49,394 nt of DNA from an uncultured Verrucomicrobia subdivision 3 bacterium (GCA_903913865.1 CAIWMU010000105.1:1-49394); one strand, 5' to 3'; counted from the first letter of the stretch, positions 1-10,407 are shown. The notes: generated by a model from the sequence alone, not told the origin. Numbers and translations: made by a program.

Positions 1-63
1 CCGTTCCATGGCGGAGATGGCGGCGATTTGTTCGAGCAGGTGTGCTTTTTTGGGTTGGTTCAT
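1..63 (-). CDS. N-terminus of an unidentified protein, truncated by the window edge
   Basis: An ATG at 63 on the minus strand opens a frame that runs off the left edge after 21 codons. The visible residues are MNQPKKAHLLEQIAAISAME followed by R, a charged, helix-prone start. Orientation is divergent from the next gene. The family cannot be assigned from 21 residues. It is listed because the frame stays open to the edge and starts beside a 7-bp inverted repeat at 67-84 that could be its operator. It could also be chance. Confidence 0.4.
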   Translation of the reverse strand, partial: MNQPKKAHLLEQIAAISAMER

Positions 64-66
64 ATA

Positions 67-84
67 TGCCTAGAAGGCTAGGCA
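67..84. repeat. Short inverted repeat next to a divergent start
   Basis: TGCCTAG at 67-73 and CTAGGCA at 78-84 form a perfect 7-bp inverted repeat around AAGG. It lies three bases upstream of the minus-strand ATG at 63, a position suited to an operator or a leader hairpin. The function is inferred from position only. Confidence 0.35.
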
Positions 85-209
85 CACATGACGCGAAAAA
101 CAAGCTGAAAAACTCAATCCGAAATTTTTTGTCTCACACCCACCGATACCGGATTTGGTGCTTTTACCTTGCACCGCGCGCTTCGCATCTGCTACAAGTT
201 CACCACCTT

Positions 210-965
210 ATGGCAGCAATCGGCCGGTTTCAGAATGGCGACGACGTCTTCCATGCCAAAGTTGTGGAGGGCGAATTGTTTCGTCTGCAGGGGGATGTCT
301 TCGGCTCTCCGACCTACGATAAGAAACCGCTCAAGATCAAGGGATTGCGAACGCTCACCCCTGTGGTTCCCTCAAAGATCATCGCGGTGGGGCTGAACTA
401 TGCTGATCACGCCCGTGAGAGCGGCAAACCCCTTCCGAAGGAACCTCTGTTCTGGCTCAAGGCCACCAGTTCACTAATCCCGGACGGCACCAAAATCGAA
501 ATCCCCTTCCCCCAGCACCGCACGGACTTCGAAGCTGAACTCTGCATCGTGATCGGCCGCAGGATGAGGAACGTCACCCCAACGGCAGCTGCCCGTTACA
601 TCTTTGGCTACACCGCCTCCCAGGATATCAGCGACCGAACAATTCAAAACAGCGAGAGCCAGTGGGCCCGGGCAAAGTCGTTCGACACCTTCACGCCGCT
701 CGGACCGTTCGTGGAGACGAAAATCGACCCGCACAACCTCAATATCCAGCTTTTTCAGAACGGGCAGCTGCGGCAGAATTCGAACACTTCCCAACTGATT
801 TTCAACTGTCATCACCTGGTGAGCTTCATCTCAACAAACATGACCCTGTTGCCCGGGGATATCATCCTGACCGGCACCCCGAGCGGTGTCGGTCCCATCA
901 CCTCCGGCGACCGTCTGGAAGTCCGGATCCAGGGCATGGCCCCCCTCGTCAACTCGGTGAAGTGA
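210..965 (+). CDS. Fumarylacetoacetate hydrolase family protein
   Basis: A cytosolic enzyme of the FAH superfamily, which hydrolyses, decarboxylates or isomerises beta-diketo or oxalocrotonate-type acids in aromatic and sugar-acid catabolism. The start at 210 gives 251 residues; the frame is open upstream to 42, but those codons do not resemble the family. A short N-terminal lid is followed by the catalytic fold from about residue 60 (PSKIIAVGLNYADHARESGK). The metal-binding acidic motif DFEAELCIVIG and the family signatures QDISDR and GDIILTGTPSGVGP are all present. The exact substrate cannot be read from the sequence. It is followed by proS after 118 bp on the same strand, with no obvious functional link. 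Confidence 0.9.
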   Translation: MAAIGRFQNGDDVFHAKVVEGELFRLQGDVFGSPTYDKKPLKIKGLRTLTPVVPSKIIAVGLNYADHARESGKPLPKEPLFWLKATSSLIPDGTKIEIPFPQHRTDFEAELCIVIGRRMRNVTPTAAARYIFGYTASQDISDRTIQNSESQWARAKSFDTFTPLGPFVETKIDPHNLNIQLFQNGQLRQNSNTSQLIFNCHHLVSFISTNMTLLPGDIILTGTPSGVGPITSGDRLEVRIQGMAPLVNSVK

Positions 966-1083
966 TTTCCCGGAATCTGGGCATCCCCGGATCCCCTCTC
1001 TTGCAGGATCGTCGCGACCCAGGGTCGGACCACCTTTGCAATCGACATCCGCGGCCCGGAACCGCACATTATGCCCCTGTATT

Positions 1084-2814
1084 ATGCGCTGGACACAGAC
1101 CATCATTCCGACACTTAAAGAAACACCCGCTGAGGCGGAGATCGTATCCCATAAACTCCTCCTGCGTGCGGGACTGATCCGCAAGCTCACGGGAGGGCTT
1201 TACATTTTCATGCCGCTCGGGTTGCGCGCACTGCGCAAAGTCGAGCAGATCGTGCGCGAGGAGATGAATCGCGCCGGGGCGCTGGAACTCCTGATGCCAG
1301 CCCTGCAACCGCCTGAGATCTGGGAAAAGAGCGGCCGCTACGAGACGGCCCGGGACGTCCTCTTCAAGGTGCGCGACCGGGCCAAAAAGGAATGGGTGCT
1401 CGGGCCGACACACGAGGAAGTGATCACCACCCTGGTTGCAGGGGAGATCAATTCCTACAGGCAGATGCCCAAGAATTTCTACCAGATTCAGACCAAGTTC
1501 CGCGATGAGATCCGCCCCCGCTTCGGCTTGATGCGGGCCAAGGAGTTCATCATGAAGGACGCCTACAGCTTCGACTCCTCGGATGCCGGGGCGCAGGAGA
1601 GCTACCACAAGATGTACAACGCCTACGCCCGCATCTTCCAGCGGTGCGGGCTCAAAACCATTGCTGTCGAAGCTGACACCGGGGTCATGGGCGGCAAATT
1701 CTCCCACGAATTCATGGTCCCGGCGGAGACGGGCGAGAACGATGTGGCCTACTGCGACGGCTGCGGCTATGCGGCGAACGTGGAGAAGGCTTCGAGCAAC
1801 GTCACCAAAACCGCTTCCGAACCTTCAGCCGCCCTCCCGGAAAAATTCCCCACACCGGGCGCTGTCACGATCGATGCCCTGACAAAAGCCCCGCACTCCG
1901 TTCCTGCGGAACGGCAGATCAAGACCCTCGTTTACGTGGCGGACAGCAAGATCGTTCTGGTCCTCCTGCGGGGGGATGATCAGCTAAACGAGGCCAAGCT
2001 GGCGGGAACGCTCGGTAGCACCATGTTCCGCCCCGGTGAACCGGAGGAAATTTTCACCGCCATGGGGGCACATCCCGGCAGCCTGGGTGCCGTGGCTGCA
2101 ACGCTCAAGGGAGATGGTTGGGCCATCTATGCAGATGAGCGCCTGAAGGACACCACCGGAATGACCACCGGCGCGAATGAGGATGGATTTCACCTGCGCA
2201 ACATCGAAATCGGCAGGGACATCAAGGTCTCGAAATGGGCCGACCTTCGCCTCGTCCAGGCCGGGGAACCCTGCGCCAAGTGCGGACAACCCCTCAAGGT
2301 TCAGCGCGCCATCGAAGTCGGGCACGTCTTCAAGCTGGGCACCAAATACAGCGAAGCTCTCCATGCCATGTTCCTGGATGAAACAGGCCGTCAACAGCCT
2401 GCCGTCATGGGTTGCTACGGCATCGGGGTCACCCGCACCCTGCAGGCCGTGATCGAGCAGAGCAACGATGCCAACGGGATCGTGTGGCCCATCAGCGTTG
2501 CCCCATATACCGTCTGCATCACCCCTCTCAACGTGGCGCCTGAAAGCCCCGTCATGCAGCTCGCGGAAAAGATCTACGCCGAGCTCACCAGCCTCGGCAT
2601 CGATACCATTCTGGATGACCGGAATGAGAGGCCGGGCTTCAAATTCAAGGATTCTGAACTCGTCGGCTTCCCCATCCGCATCGGTATCGGGGAAAAATCC
2701 CTCGCCAAAGGTGAGGTGGAACTGAAGCCCCGGGCCGGGGCGCTGACAGCGGTGAAAGTGGAAGATGCAGTGTCAGCAGTGCAGGCTCTGGTGCGGGCAG
2801 CGCTGGGTGCCTGA
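1084..2814 (+). CDS. proS: Prolyl-tRNA synthetase, bacterial type
   Basis: Charges tRNA-Pro with proline in the cytosol. The start at ATG 1084 (MRWTQTIIPTLKETPAEAE) gives 576 residues, close to the 572 of E. coli ProS; upstream codons in the same frame are not family-like. Class II motif 1 lies in LRALRKVEQIVREEMNRAG, motif 2 around FRDEIRPRFGLMRAKEFIMKD, and motif 3 around GCYGIGVTRTLQAVIE. The long insertion between motifs 2 and 3 is the editing (INS) domain that clears Ala-tRNA-Pro. The anticodon-binding domain ends the protein with the conserved DDRNERPGFKFKDSEL segment. Transcription probably ends at the hairpin at 2840-2871. Confidence 0.97.
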   Translation: MRWTQTIIPTLKETPAEAEIVSHKLLLRAGLIRKLTGGLYIFMPLGLRALRKVEQIVREEMNRAGALELLMPALQPPEIWEKSGRYETARDVLFKVRDRAKKEWVLGPTHEEVITTLVAGEINSYRQMPKNFYQIQTKFRDEIRPRFGLMRAKEFIMKDAYSFDSSDAGAQESYHKMYNAYARIFQRCGLKTIAVEADTGVMGGKFSHEFMVPAETGENDVAYCDGCGYAANVEKASSNVTKTASEPSAALPEKFPTPGAVTIDALTKAPHSVPAERQIKTLVYVADSKIVLVLLRGDDQLNEAKLAGTLGSTMFRPGEPEEIFTAMGAHPGSLGAVAATLKGDGWAIYADERLKDTTGMTTGANEDGFHLRNIEIGRDIKVSKWADLRLVQAGEPCAKCGQPLKVQRAIEVGHVFKLGTKYSEALHAMFLDETGRQQPAVMGCYGIGVTRTLQAVIEQSNDANGIVWPISVAPYTVCITPLNVAPESPVMQLAEKIYAELTSLGIDTILDDRNERPGFKFKDSELVGFPIRIGIGEKSLAKGEVELKPRAGALTAVKVEDAVSAVQALVRAALGA

Positions 2815-2839
2815 TCTGGAAGGCTTCATCCATCGTTTC

Positions 2840-2871
2840 GGGCGCGGGGGGGCAACCCTTCGCGCCCTTTT
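2840..2871 (+). terminator. Intrinsic terminator of proS
   Basis: GGGCGCG plus five more G at 840-851 can pair with CCCTTCGCGCCC at 856-867 (two G-T wobbles), closing a four-base loop, followed by TTTT. It sits 25 bp after the proS stop. Its T-run overlaps the stop codon of the convergent histidine kinase gene. Confidence 0.75.
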
Positions 2872-5206
2872 AGCTGTCCAGGCAGGAGCGAACGGTCTGG
2901 GAGAGGATCAGATGCGTGTAGGGCTTCTGTATGAATGCGGCAGTCCCCTGCCTCATGAACCCGATATCGATTTCGTCCATGCTGTAGCCGCTTGCAAAAA
3001 CTATGCGGAGATCCGGCCTCTGGGCATGCAGGGTCTTTGCAAGGTCCATCCCTGATATTCCCTCAGGCATCACCATGTCGGTCAGCACCAGGTTGATCTC
3101 ACTCCCCATTTTCTCCCAGATTCCAAGCGCCTCGACTCCTGACGCCGCATCAATGACCTTGTAGCCGCAGCTTTCCAACATGAAATGGGCCAGTTCACGC
3201 AGCACCGATTCATCCTCCACCACAAGGATGGTCTCCGTCCCCCGGGGAGGCTGGACGGATGAACTCTCCTGGGGAGCCAGGGCCTCGGCACACCGGGTAC
3301 TTGCGGGGAACAGGATTGAGAAAACGGTCCCCGCGTTCAGCTCACTGTTCACCGTGATCCACCCCTCGTGCTGTTGCACGATTCCATAGGCTGTGGCCAG
3401 ACCCAGGCCAGTACCCTTTCCGATCTCCTTGGTGGTGAAGAAAGGCTCAAAGATGCGGGACAGGGTCAACTGATCCATCCCGCAGCCGGTATCGCTCACC
3501 CGCAGAAGGACGAACGAACCGATCCGTCCCTGCGGATGCTCCTCAACATAAGCGTCATCGACCTCCACAGGAACGATTTCGATGGTGAGGCACCCACCCC
3601 TGGGCATGGCATCACGGGCGTTCACCGCGAGATTCATGACCACCTGTTCCACCATCCCGATGTCCGCGTGAATCATCGGCACGGCAGTGGCGGAGTGCAG
3701 ATTCAGGCTGATGGTCTCCCCGAGCAACCGGGTCAGCATCCTGCTCAGATTTGTGACCACATCGCGGAGGTCCAGCGCCTTGGGCTGCATCACGTTCTTA
3801 TGGCTGAACATGAGCAACTGGCGCGTCAGGCTTGCCGCACGCTCAGAGCCAAAGAAAATGGCCTGCACTGAGTCGCGCAAATGGGGTGGCAGGGTGGGGT
3901 TTGCGATCAACATCCCGGAATGCCCCTGGATGATGGTCAGCATGTTGTTGAAATCATGGGCAACCCCGGCGGCTAACTGACCCAACGACTCCATCTTTTG
4001 CGCCTGTCGCAGTTGTCCCTCAAGATTCAGCCGATGGGTGATGTCCTCGACATAACAATGGATGATGTCACTGTCGAGCACCGGGTGGAATGACCACGAA
4101 AGCGTATGGTTTTCAAAAACGGTGTCCACTCGCATCATACCGGGCCTCATCGCTATGCAATGCTGGGACAGCTCGGCAATATTCCCCGGCAGCAGCATCC
4201 CCGGATCAGCGTGCCCGACTGAGACAGCCAACCGGAGCGCGGCGTCATTATGATAAGTCACCTTGCCTCTGGCGCTCAACTCCATCGCCGGATTCGGGTT
4301 CAACTTGGCAAAGGCGGCAAGTTTCGAGAGCTCCGTTTCCGCCCGCATCCGCTCCACCGCCATGGCCAGCATCGTGGCCATCGAGAACAGCAGGTGCACT
4401 TCATCCTCGGTGAACCGGCGCTGGTGTGTTGTGTGCGCGGCAAGGACGCCATACGACCGGCCATTTCCGGCAATTGCGATGCTCATCCCGCTCCGCACAC
4501 CATGCCGGGTCAGAAAATCGCTCCCCTTGAAACGTCTGTCCGCAGGGAGGTTCTCAATGATGACAGGATCACGACTGGAAATGGTGTAGCCCGTCTCATT
4601 CTCAGGGGAGATCGGCAACCGAACGTTCCAGACCGATCCATCCTTCCACCCGGTCCCGGCCACCAGCACAAGTTCCTGAGTTGACGGATCAAGCTCGAAC
4701 ACCGCCCCATATTCCACTTCCAGTGTCTGGGCAGCGAGTATTGAAGCCTGATTGAGCAGGGCCGAGACATCCTTGGAAACCATCGCAAACTGTCCCAGGG
4801 CACCAATGACGGTCTGCTGCAGAGACCGGTTCAAGAGCGTCCGCTCGACGGCGTCCCTCTCCTTGATCCGCTCCTCCAGCGACCCGGCCATGGTGTCAAA
4901 TGCCCGGGCCAGTTCCCCCAGTTCCCCTTTTTCCCGTGCCAATCCGGTGCGACTCGACAAATCCCCCTGGGAGAGCCGCTGCGCTGCCATCAGGAGCATC
5001 CGCACCTGTCTCAACACGAAATGCTCCCCCCCGAACCAGGCCGCACCAAGCGCCATCAACCCGATTCCGCCGGAAAGAAGCGTCCATAGAAGATCGTCAC
5101 GATTCCCGGTTTCCTTGACGATCAGATAAATGACCAACCACGCCGGGGCAATGGCGAGAAACACCGTGCCCACCAGCCTCACACGCAAGCTTGAAAAACT
5201 CGTCAT
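2870..5206 (-). CDS. Membrane hybrid sensor histidine kinase with C-terminal receiver domain
   Basis: A 778-residue signal transducer. Two membrane segments (about 8-30 and 40-58) are separated by only a short loop, so sensing is probably cytosolic or within the membrane. A HAMP-like linker (about 60-120), a GAF domain (about 135-290) and a PAS-like region (about 295-395) follow. The dimerisation domain contains LAAGVAHDFNNML with phospho-acceptor His417. The ATPase domain shows N-box VMNLAVNARDAM, the DTGCGM box and GKGTGLGLATAYG. A receiver domain (about 658-778) carries Asp710 and Lys761. The start at 5206 was chosen because longer frames run into the divergent gene at 5394. There is no separate partner regulator nearby. 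The signal is unknown. Confidence 0.93.
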   Translation of the reverse strand: MTSFSSLRVRLVGTVFLAIAPAWLVIYLIVKETGNRDDLLWTLLSGGIGLMALGAAWFGGEHFVLRQVRMLLMAAQRLSQGDLSSRTGLAREKGELGELARAFDTMAGSLEERIKERDAVERTLLNRSLQQTVIGALGQFAMVSKDVSALLNQASILAAQTLEVEYGAVFELDPSTQELVLVAGTGWKDGSVWNVRLPISPENETGYTISSRDPVIIENLPADRRFKGSDFLTRHGVRSGMSIAIAGNGRSYGVLAAHTTHQRRFTEDEVHLLFSMATMLAMAVERMRAETELSKLAAFAKLNPNPAMELSARGKVTYHNDAALRLAVSVGHADPGMLLPGNIAELSQHCIAMRPGMMRVDTVFENHTLSWSFHPVLDSDIIHCYVEDITHRLNLEGQLRQAQKMESLGQLAAGVAHDFNNMLTIIQGHSGMLIANPTLPPHLRDSVQAIFFGSERAASLTRQLLMFSHKNVMQPKALDLRDVVTNLSRMLTRLLGETISLNLHSATAVPMIHADIGMVEQVVMNLAVNARDAMPRGGCLTIEIVPVEVDDAYVEEHPQGRIGSFVLLRVSDTGCGMDQLTLSRIFEPFFTTKEIGKGTGLGLATAYGIVQQHEGWITVNSELNAGTVFSILFPASTRCAEALAPQESSSVQPPRGTETILVVEDESVLRELAHFMLESCGYKVIDAASGVEALGIWEKMGSEINLVLTDMVMPEGISGMDLAKTLHAQRPDLRIVFASGYSMDEIDIGFMRQGTAAFIQKPYTHLILSQTVRSCLDS

Positions 5207-5393
5207 CTGATTTGTGACATCACGTTTCAGAATCAAAGATAGCGATTTGCACCGAACATGAAAAGGGTAAAGCCACCAGCCAGCCGGGAAAACCGCCAGG
5301 CCGCCTCTGAAATCACAACCCACCCATCGCATTGACGGCCATGCGATAATCTGCGAACCTGCCGACGAAGCAAATAAAACCCCGATTGAGGTT

Positions 5394-6239
5394 GTGGAAA
5401 TCAAGAAAGCTATCATTACGGCGGCTGGAAAATCGCAGCGAACCCTGCCCCTGCAAACCCTCGTGGACCGCGATGGAACATCCAAGGCGGCCTTGAGAAT
5501 CATCATTGAGGAGGTGGCCGCCGCCGGCATCGAGGAAATCTGCGTCGTAGTCTGCCCCGGCGATCAGGAATCCTACCGCGCCGCCGCCGGCCCGCACGGC
5601 TCACGGTTGCGTTTTGTGGAGCAGGCCAGGCCCCGGGGCTATGGGGATGCCGTCCTCAGCGCACGCCCTTTTACCGGCGTCGACCCCTTCCTGCTGCTGG
5701 TTGGCGACCATCTTTGTGTGAGTTCCTCAGAGCGCAGGTGCGCGGCTCAACTCGTCGCCGCAGCCGCCCAGGAAAACTGTGCCGTTTCAGGGGTCCAGGC
5801 AACCCATGAATCGAAGCTGCCCTATTACGGCGCTGTCGGCGGTCGGCTCTCCGCCGGAAGGAAATCTCTCTACGAGATCTCGGATGTTCTGGAAAAGCCC
5901 ACCCCCACTGAGGCTGAACAGCGGCTGCTGGTGCCAGGCTTGAGGGCCGGGCACTACCTCTGCTTTTTCGGGATGCATGTGCTCACCCCGACGGTGATGG
6001 AATTGCTGGCAACTGCAGCAGGGACGGCCGGGGATCGCCCGGTGCAACTGACCCCCGCACTCACAACCCTGGCACGGCGCGAGCGCTATCTGGCACTGGA
6101 ATTGGAGGGCCGCCGTTACGACATCGGCGTCAAATATGGATTGCTCACCGCCCAACTCGCCCTGGCTCTGTCCGGCAGTGATAGAGATGAGGTCCTGACC
6201 ACCATGATCGACCTGCTCGCCAGGCGTGAACAAAAGTAA
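5394..6239 (+). CDS. GalU-like sugar-1-phosphate nucleotidyltransferase
   Basis: A 281-residue protein of the GT-A nucleotidyltransferase fold, resembling UTP-glucose-1-phosphate uridylyltransferase. It starts with GTG at 5394. The expected N-terminal nucleotide loop is present but altered: [19 protein letters not shown] replaces the usual GxGTRxLPxxKxxPKxM pattern, so the canonical lysine of the signature is shifted or missing. The sugar-phosphate region is recognisable ([48 protein letters not shown]). It ends 14 bp before the kinase-pyrophosphorylase fusion, so the two are probably co-transcribed and act on related sugars. The product sugar cannot be assigned. Confidence 0.8.
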   Translation: MEIKKAIITAAGKSQRTLPLQTLVDRDGTSKAALRIIIEEVAAAGIEEICVVVCPGDQESYRAAAGPHGSRLRFVEQARPRGYGDAVLSARPFTGVDPFLLLVGDHLCVSSSERRCAAQLVAAAAQENCAVSGVQATHESKLPYYGAVGGRLSAGRKSLYEISDVLEKPTPTEAEQRLLVPGLRAGHYLCFFGMHVLTPTVMELLATAAGTAGDRPVQLTPALTTLARRERYLALELEGRRYDIGVKYGLLTAQLALALSGSDRDEVLTTMIDLLARREQK

Positions 6240-6253
6240 CCCGACCCATCCCC

Positions 6254-9200
6254 ATGTCGGCTCTTGTTCAAATCATCACGGCAACCGATCCCCGGACGCG
6301 CAACCGATCCCTTGAATCGGCATGCGCCGGAATGCCCCCCGATGCCCTTCTGGCAGAATGCGCTTCTCTGGAGCAGTTTCGACATACGAGCGACAATCTC
6401 TACGAGCGGGTTCGCGCCCTGTTCTTTCTCTACGCCATTCACCGGTTCCATCTGCCCAAGGCGCTCGAGTCCAGTCCCCACCGGGCAACCTCCCTCGTGC
6501 CATTTGCCGGCTTCGAGCATCTGCTCCAGCGCCGGTTTGAGGAGTCGATTGATTGCTTCCTCGCCGTCCAGCATCGTGAAGGTGCCAGCGATGCCATCTC
6601 GAGCGCACTTGCATCAGGCTACCACCGCCTCGCATTCCAGACACTCGCAGATCAGGTTCGACGCAGTGTTCGCACCGTCCGGGGCAACCAATGGATGTTC
6701 CGCATGGGCCATCCCGCCGATCATCCCCTGCGCCTGCGCCCGGAGTTGCTGCAGGCGGATCCTGCGGATGGCACCTACCCCATCCTGCGGGAACTCACCC
6801 CCGTCCGGATGGATCTCACCCACTGCGGCTGGAGCGATATCTTTTTTCTGGGAATGGACTACCCGGAGGGCGCCAAGGTTCTCAATGTGTCGATCGACCT
6901 CGGTGTCCACGGGCGCGATGAACATCCAAGACCGCCTGTTGAGGCCTGGCTGCGTGTCATCGAGGAGCCGGTCCTTCGGCTGGTCAGCGTGGATTTGGGA
7001 GCTTCCGCAGAGATTTCCAACCTCGCCGAGGTGTTTGATTTCGCCAAGGACTATCTCGGATTGCTGAAGGCGGCGGTCATTGCCTCGGGAATTGTGCCCC
7101 CCGGCATCGAAGGCTCCGGCCAGAGCCTGGCGGACCTGCTGGCCCGGGTCGTTGGCCCGGGCCGTGGTTTGGAGATTGTCAGCAACGTGAACAGCATCCC
7201 GAAAGGTTCACGACTGGCCGTTTCAACCAACCTTCTGGCAGCTCTCGTCAGTGTCTGCATGCGGGCCACCGGTCAGGCAACATCCCTCACCGGCCCGCTT
7301 CAGGAGAACGAACGCAGGCTTGTGCTGGCCCGCGCATTGCTGGGCGAATGGCTGGGTGGATCAGGCGGCGGCTGGCAGGACTCCGGCGGAGTCTGGCCTG
7401 GAATGAAATTAATAGAAGGTGTCCTTGCCGGGGAGGGCGATCCCGAACTGGGCATCAGCCGGGGGCGCCTCATGCCCAAACACCGGATTTTGAGTGATGT
7501 GGACGCCCCGGCGAGCACCCGGCAGAAACTGCAGGACAGCCTCGTGCTGGTTCATGGCGGAATGGCACAAAATGTGGGGCCCATTCTCGAAATGGTCACC
7601 GAAAAGTATCTGCTTCGATCCGAAGCCGCCTGGAAGGCACGCCAGAGCATGCTGGGTGTGCTGGATGAAATCCTCGATGCCCTGAAGCGGGGTGATGTGA
7701 GGGCCATCGGGGCCGCAACCACCCGTAATTTCCGGGAACCGATACAAACCGTCATCCCCTGGGCCTCGAATTATTACACGGAAACCCTCATCTCCCGCGT
7801 GTCGGCGGAGTTTGGAGCGGATTTCTGGGGCTTTTGGATGCTCGGCGGCATGTCCGGTGGCGGCATGGGCTTTATTTTTGATCCTGCCAAAAAGCCGCTC
7901 GCGCAAACCCGCCTGCAGGAGATCATGAGCGCAACCAAGCGTGAACTGGAGCATGCCCTCCCGTTTGCGATGGAACCGGTTGTTTACGATTTCGCCATCA
8001 ATCAGAACGGCACCACCTGCGACCTGTTGCAGGGGGATTCAGCCCTGATGCCCCAGGGCTATTACTCCATCACCGTCCCCGCCCTGCTCCGCCAGGATCG
8101 CCATGCCCTCTCCCGAACCCGGCGCGCCGAACTGGACAAGTTCGGGTTCGCCTGCCGCAACCGCCCGGAACTGAGAGGGGTGGTGCAGTCATTGTTCGAT
8201 GTCATGCTTCCCCGGGGCAAGGCAGCCAGCGGGACCGGATGCTCCCTTCAGGAGTTGCTGGATCAAAATGGCTTCGACAAAATCCAGCACGAGCAAATCC
8301 GTGCGGACCTGAAGGATGGCCGCATCGGGCTGCCCCAGAACCGCCTTCCGGCCAGTGCCTTGATCGAGAATGTCACATCTGCGGACGTGGATGATTTCTG
8401 CGGTGTAATTCCACGCCGGGCTGACTTCGAGACTCTCGGCAAAGCCTCACTGGCGGCCGGTGAGGTGGCTGTCGTCACCCTTGCAGCGGGAGCTGGCAGC
8501 CGCTGGACACAGGGTGCCGGTGTGGTGAAAGCACTCCACCCGTTCTGCCGTCTGGGGGGGCTTCACCGGACCTTCATGGAGACCCACCTCGCCAAGAGCC
8601 GTAAAGTCTCCCGTGCTTCAGGCACCTGGCTGCCCCATGTTTTCACCACAAGTTATCTCACACACCAGCCAACGGCGGACTTCCTTGCCCGGCACGAAAA
8701 CTACCGCTACGAGGGGCCGGTGATCCTGTCCCGGGGCAAATCGGTCGGGCTGCGTCTGGTGCCGATGGCCCGCGATCTGCGCTTCGCCTGGGAGGAAATG
8801 CCCCAGCAGGTGCTGGATGAGCAGCAGCAGAAGGTCCGGGACAGTCTCCGCCATGCCCTGATCCAGTGGGCGGAAAAGGCCGGGGAATGCTCCGATTATA
8901 CTGATAACCTTCCCTTGCAGTGCCTGCATCCCGTCGGCCACTGGTTCGAGATTCCGAACCTGCTCCGAAATGGAACCCTGGCCGCGCTGCTCAAGGACAG
9001 GCCTCAACTCAAATACCTCCTGCTCCACAACATCGACACCCTCGGGGCGACGGTCGATCCCACTCTGCTTGGATGGCACATCCAATCGCAAGCAGCTCTG
9101 TCGTTCGAGGTAATGACGCGCCGTCTCGAAGATCGTGGCGGGGGCCTGGCCCGCGTGAACGGATCCACCCGCCTCGTCGAAGGCCTCTCCATGCCGCGTG

Positions 9201-9589
9201 AGGACCTTGAATTCGCCCTCACCTACTACAACTCCAACACCTGCTGGATCGACATCGACAAGCTTTTGACGGCTTTCGGCCTCTCCAGATCCCTGCTGGG
9301 TGATTTGGAAGTGGTGCAAGCCTCCATTCGGCATCTTGCCGCCCGGATGCCCACCTACGTCACCCTCAAGGACGTCAAAAAACGCTGGGGTCACGGGCAG
9401 GAGGATGTTTTTCCCGTCGCCCAATTCGAAAAGCTCTGGGTGGACATGACCGCGTTGCCGGAGTTGGCATGCAGGTATGCCGTCGTTCCCCGGGAACGTG
9501 GGCAGCAACTGAAAGATCAGGCCCAGCTGGACGGTTGGCTGCGGGATGGTTCGGCCGCCCACATCGAGTCCCTTGCCGAATGGGATTAG
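6254..9589 (+). CDS. Bifunctional GHMP sugar kinase / UDPGP-type sugar-1-phosphate pyrophosphorylase
   Basis: An 1111-residue fusion. About 1-270 is a region I do not recognise. About 270-620 is a GHMP kinase close to the fucokinase branch: [11 protein letters not shown] (315-325) stands for the PxGSGLGTSS loop, [12 protein letters not shown] (368-379) is typical of L-fucokinases, and [11 protein letters not shown] (530-540) is the C-terminal GHMP motif. About 735-1095 resembles UDPGP pyrophosphorylases: LAAGAGSRW (743-751), HPVGHWFEI (892-900), [14 protein letters not shown] (926-939) and [14 protein letters not shown] (991-1004). The inferred job is to phosphorylate a free sugar at C1 and activate it with a nucleotide, in one polypeptide. 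In the known FKP enzyme the order is the reverse (nucleotidyltransferase first). The sugar and nucleotide are not determinable here. Confidence 0.82.
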   Translation: MSALVQIITATDPRTRNRSLESACAGMPPDALLAECASLEQFRHTSDNLYERVRALFFLYAIHRFHLPKALESSPHRATSLVPFAGFEHLLQRRFEESIDCFLAVQHREGASDAISSALASGYHRLAFQTLADQVRRSVRTVRGNQWMFRMGHPADHPLRLRPELLQADPADGTYPILRELTPVRMDLTHCGWSDIFFLGMDYPEGAKVLNVSIDLGVHGRDEHPRPPVEAWLRVIEEPVLRLVSVDLGASAEISNLAEVFDFAKDYLGLLKAAVIASGIVPPGIEGSGQSLADLLARVVGPGRGLEIVSNVNSIPKGSRLAVSTNLLAALVSVCMRATGQATSLTGPLQENERRLVLARALLGEWLGGSGGGWQDSGGVWPGMKLIEGVLAGEGDPELGISRGRLMPKHRILSDVDAPASTRQKLQDSLVLVHGGMAQNVGPILEMVTEKYLLRSEAAWKARQSMLGVLDEILDALKRGDVRAIGAATTRNFREPIQTVIPWASNYYTETLISRVSAEFGADFWGFWMLGGMSGGGMGFIFDPAKKPLAQTRLQEIMSATKRELEHALPFAMEPVVYDFAINQNGTTCDLLQGDSALMPQGYYSITVPALLRQDRHALSRTRRAELDKFGFACRNRPELRGVVQSLFDVMLPRGKAASGTGCSLQELLDQNGFDKIQHEQIRADLKDGRIGLPQNRLPASALIENVTSADVDDFCGVIPRRADFETLGKASLAAGEVAVVTLAAGAGSRWTQGAGVVKALHPFCRLGGLHRTFMETHLAKSRKVSRASGTWLPHVFTTSYLTHQPTADFLARHENYRYEGPVILSRGKSVGLRLVPMARDLRFAWEEMPQQVLDEQQQKVRDSLRHALIQWAEKAGECSDYTDNLPLQCLHPVGHWFEIPNLLRNGTLAALLKDRPQLKYLLLHNIDTLGATVDPTLLGWHIQSQAALSFEVMTRRLEDRGGGLARVNGSTRLVEGLSMPREDLEFALTYYNSNTCWIDIDKLLTAFGLSRSLLGDLEVVQASIRHLAARMPTYVTLKDVKKRWGHGQEDVFPVAQFEKLWVDMTALPELACRYAVVPRERGQQLKDQAQLDGWLRDGSAAHIESLAEWD

Positions 9590-9768
9590 TGCATTTTGAT
9601 CCAGATTTGCGGTCTGCGCCACCTCCGGAAGTTGCGAAACCCCGCGAATGCCCGCCGAAAGAACTTGCCTCTCTGGAAAGCCATGCCAAACTGAAAATCA
9701 AACACGAATGTTTTTTGCCGGGTTGGTGATCACAGCTGAATGAATAAAAATAAAAGTCAGGGGGGCCA

Positions 9769-10407
9769 TTGAGCCGCCCATTTCCCTCCCGTTTTCAATC
9801 CCGCGAACCCGCGCATCGACGTAACGGCAAGATCCGTGCACGCGAAGTCCGGGTGATCGATGAAACCAAGCAGCAGCTCGGGGTGATGTCCCTGGATGAG
9901 GCCCTCAGGTTATCCCGCGTGAAGGGTCTTGATCTCGTGGAGGTGGCAGCCACCGCAACGCCACCCGTCTGCCGGATCGTGGATTACGGCAAGTTTCTTT
10001 ACGAGGAGTCCAAGCGCGCCAAGGAATCTCAGGCGAAGCAGGCTGCCAACAAGATGAAGGAACTCCAGATCTCGGCCGCCATCGACCCGCACGATCTCGG
10101 TGTTAAACTTAACCATGCCATCGAGTTCCTGTGCGATGACATGAAGGTCCGCGTCAAATTGCGCTTCCGTGGCCGCCAGCGTGCCCACAAGGAGATCGGT
10201 TTTGAGGTCGTCAACAAGTTCGTCAGGGAACTCGCCGCATACGGCCAGGCGGATGCGCCACCCAAGATGCTCGGCGACAGGGATCTGAACGTGGTGATCA
10301 GCCCGCTACCCCGCAGCAAGCGCCCGGTCAGACCGCGTTCGAATGAGGAACCCCCCGAGGAACCCACTCCTTCCGCAAAAGCCCCTCCCGAGCCTGAGGA
10401 CGAATAG
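9769..10407 (+). CDS. infC: Translation initiation factor IF-3, TTG start
   Basis: IF-3 binds the 30S subunit, prevents premature 50S joining and rejects non-canonical initiation. The N-domain signature appears as NGKIRAREVRVIDETKQQLG, then VAATATPPVCRIVDYGKFLYE; the C-domain contains KMKELQISAAIDPHDLGVKL and VRVKLRFRGRQRAHKEIG. There is no ATG in frame before the N-domain. The best start is TTG at 9769, preceded by the Shine-Dalgarno-like run CAGGGGGG. Rare start codons on infC fit the known autogenous control by IF-3, as with AUU in E. coli. The C-terminus has an extra acidic, proline-rich tail (212 residues against 180 in E. coli). The usual downstream rpmI and rplT are absent. Confidence 0.95.
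   Translation: MSRPFPSRFQSREPAHRRNGKIRAREVRVIDETKQQLGVMSLDEALRLSRVKGLDLVEVAATATPPVCRIVDYGKFLYEESKRAKESQAKQAANKMKELQISAAIDPHDLGVKLNHAIEFLCDDMKVRVKLRFRGRQRAHKEIGFEVVNKFVRELAAYGQADAPPKMLGDRDLNVVISPLPRSKRPVRPRSNEEPPEEPTPSAKAPPEPEDE

Noticed and set aside
5207-5530. Longer start for the hybrid histidine kinase
   Set aside because: The extension of 108 residues overlaps the divergent nucleotidyltransferase gene, and the membrane domain starts naturally at 5206.
8618-9622. Long minus-strand open frame opposite the UDPGP domain
   Set aside because: It is the antisense shadow of a clearly coding region in GC-rich DNA and has no recognisable domain. The same holds for long frames at 21579-22571, 25835-27031, 33347-34462 and 42180-43085.
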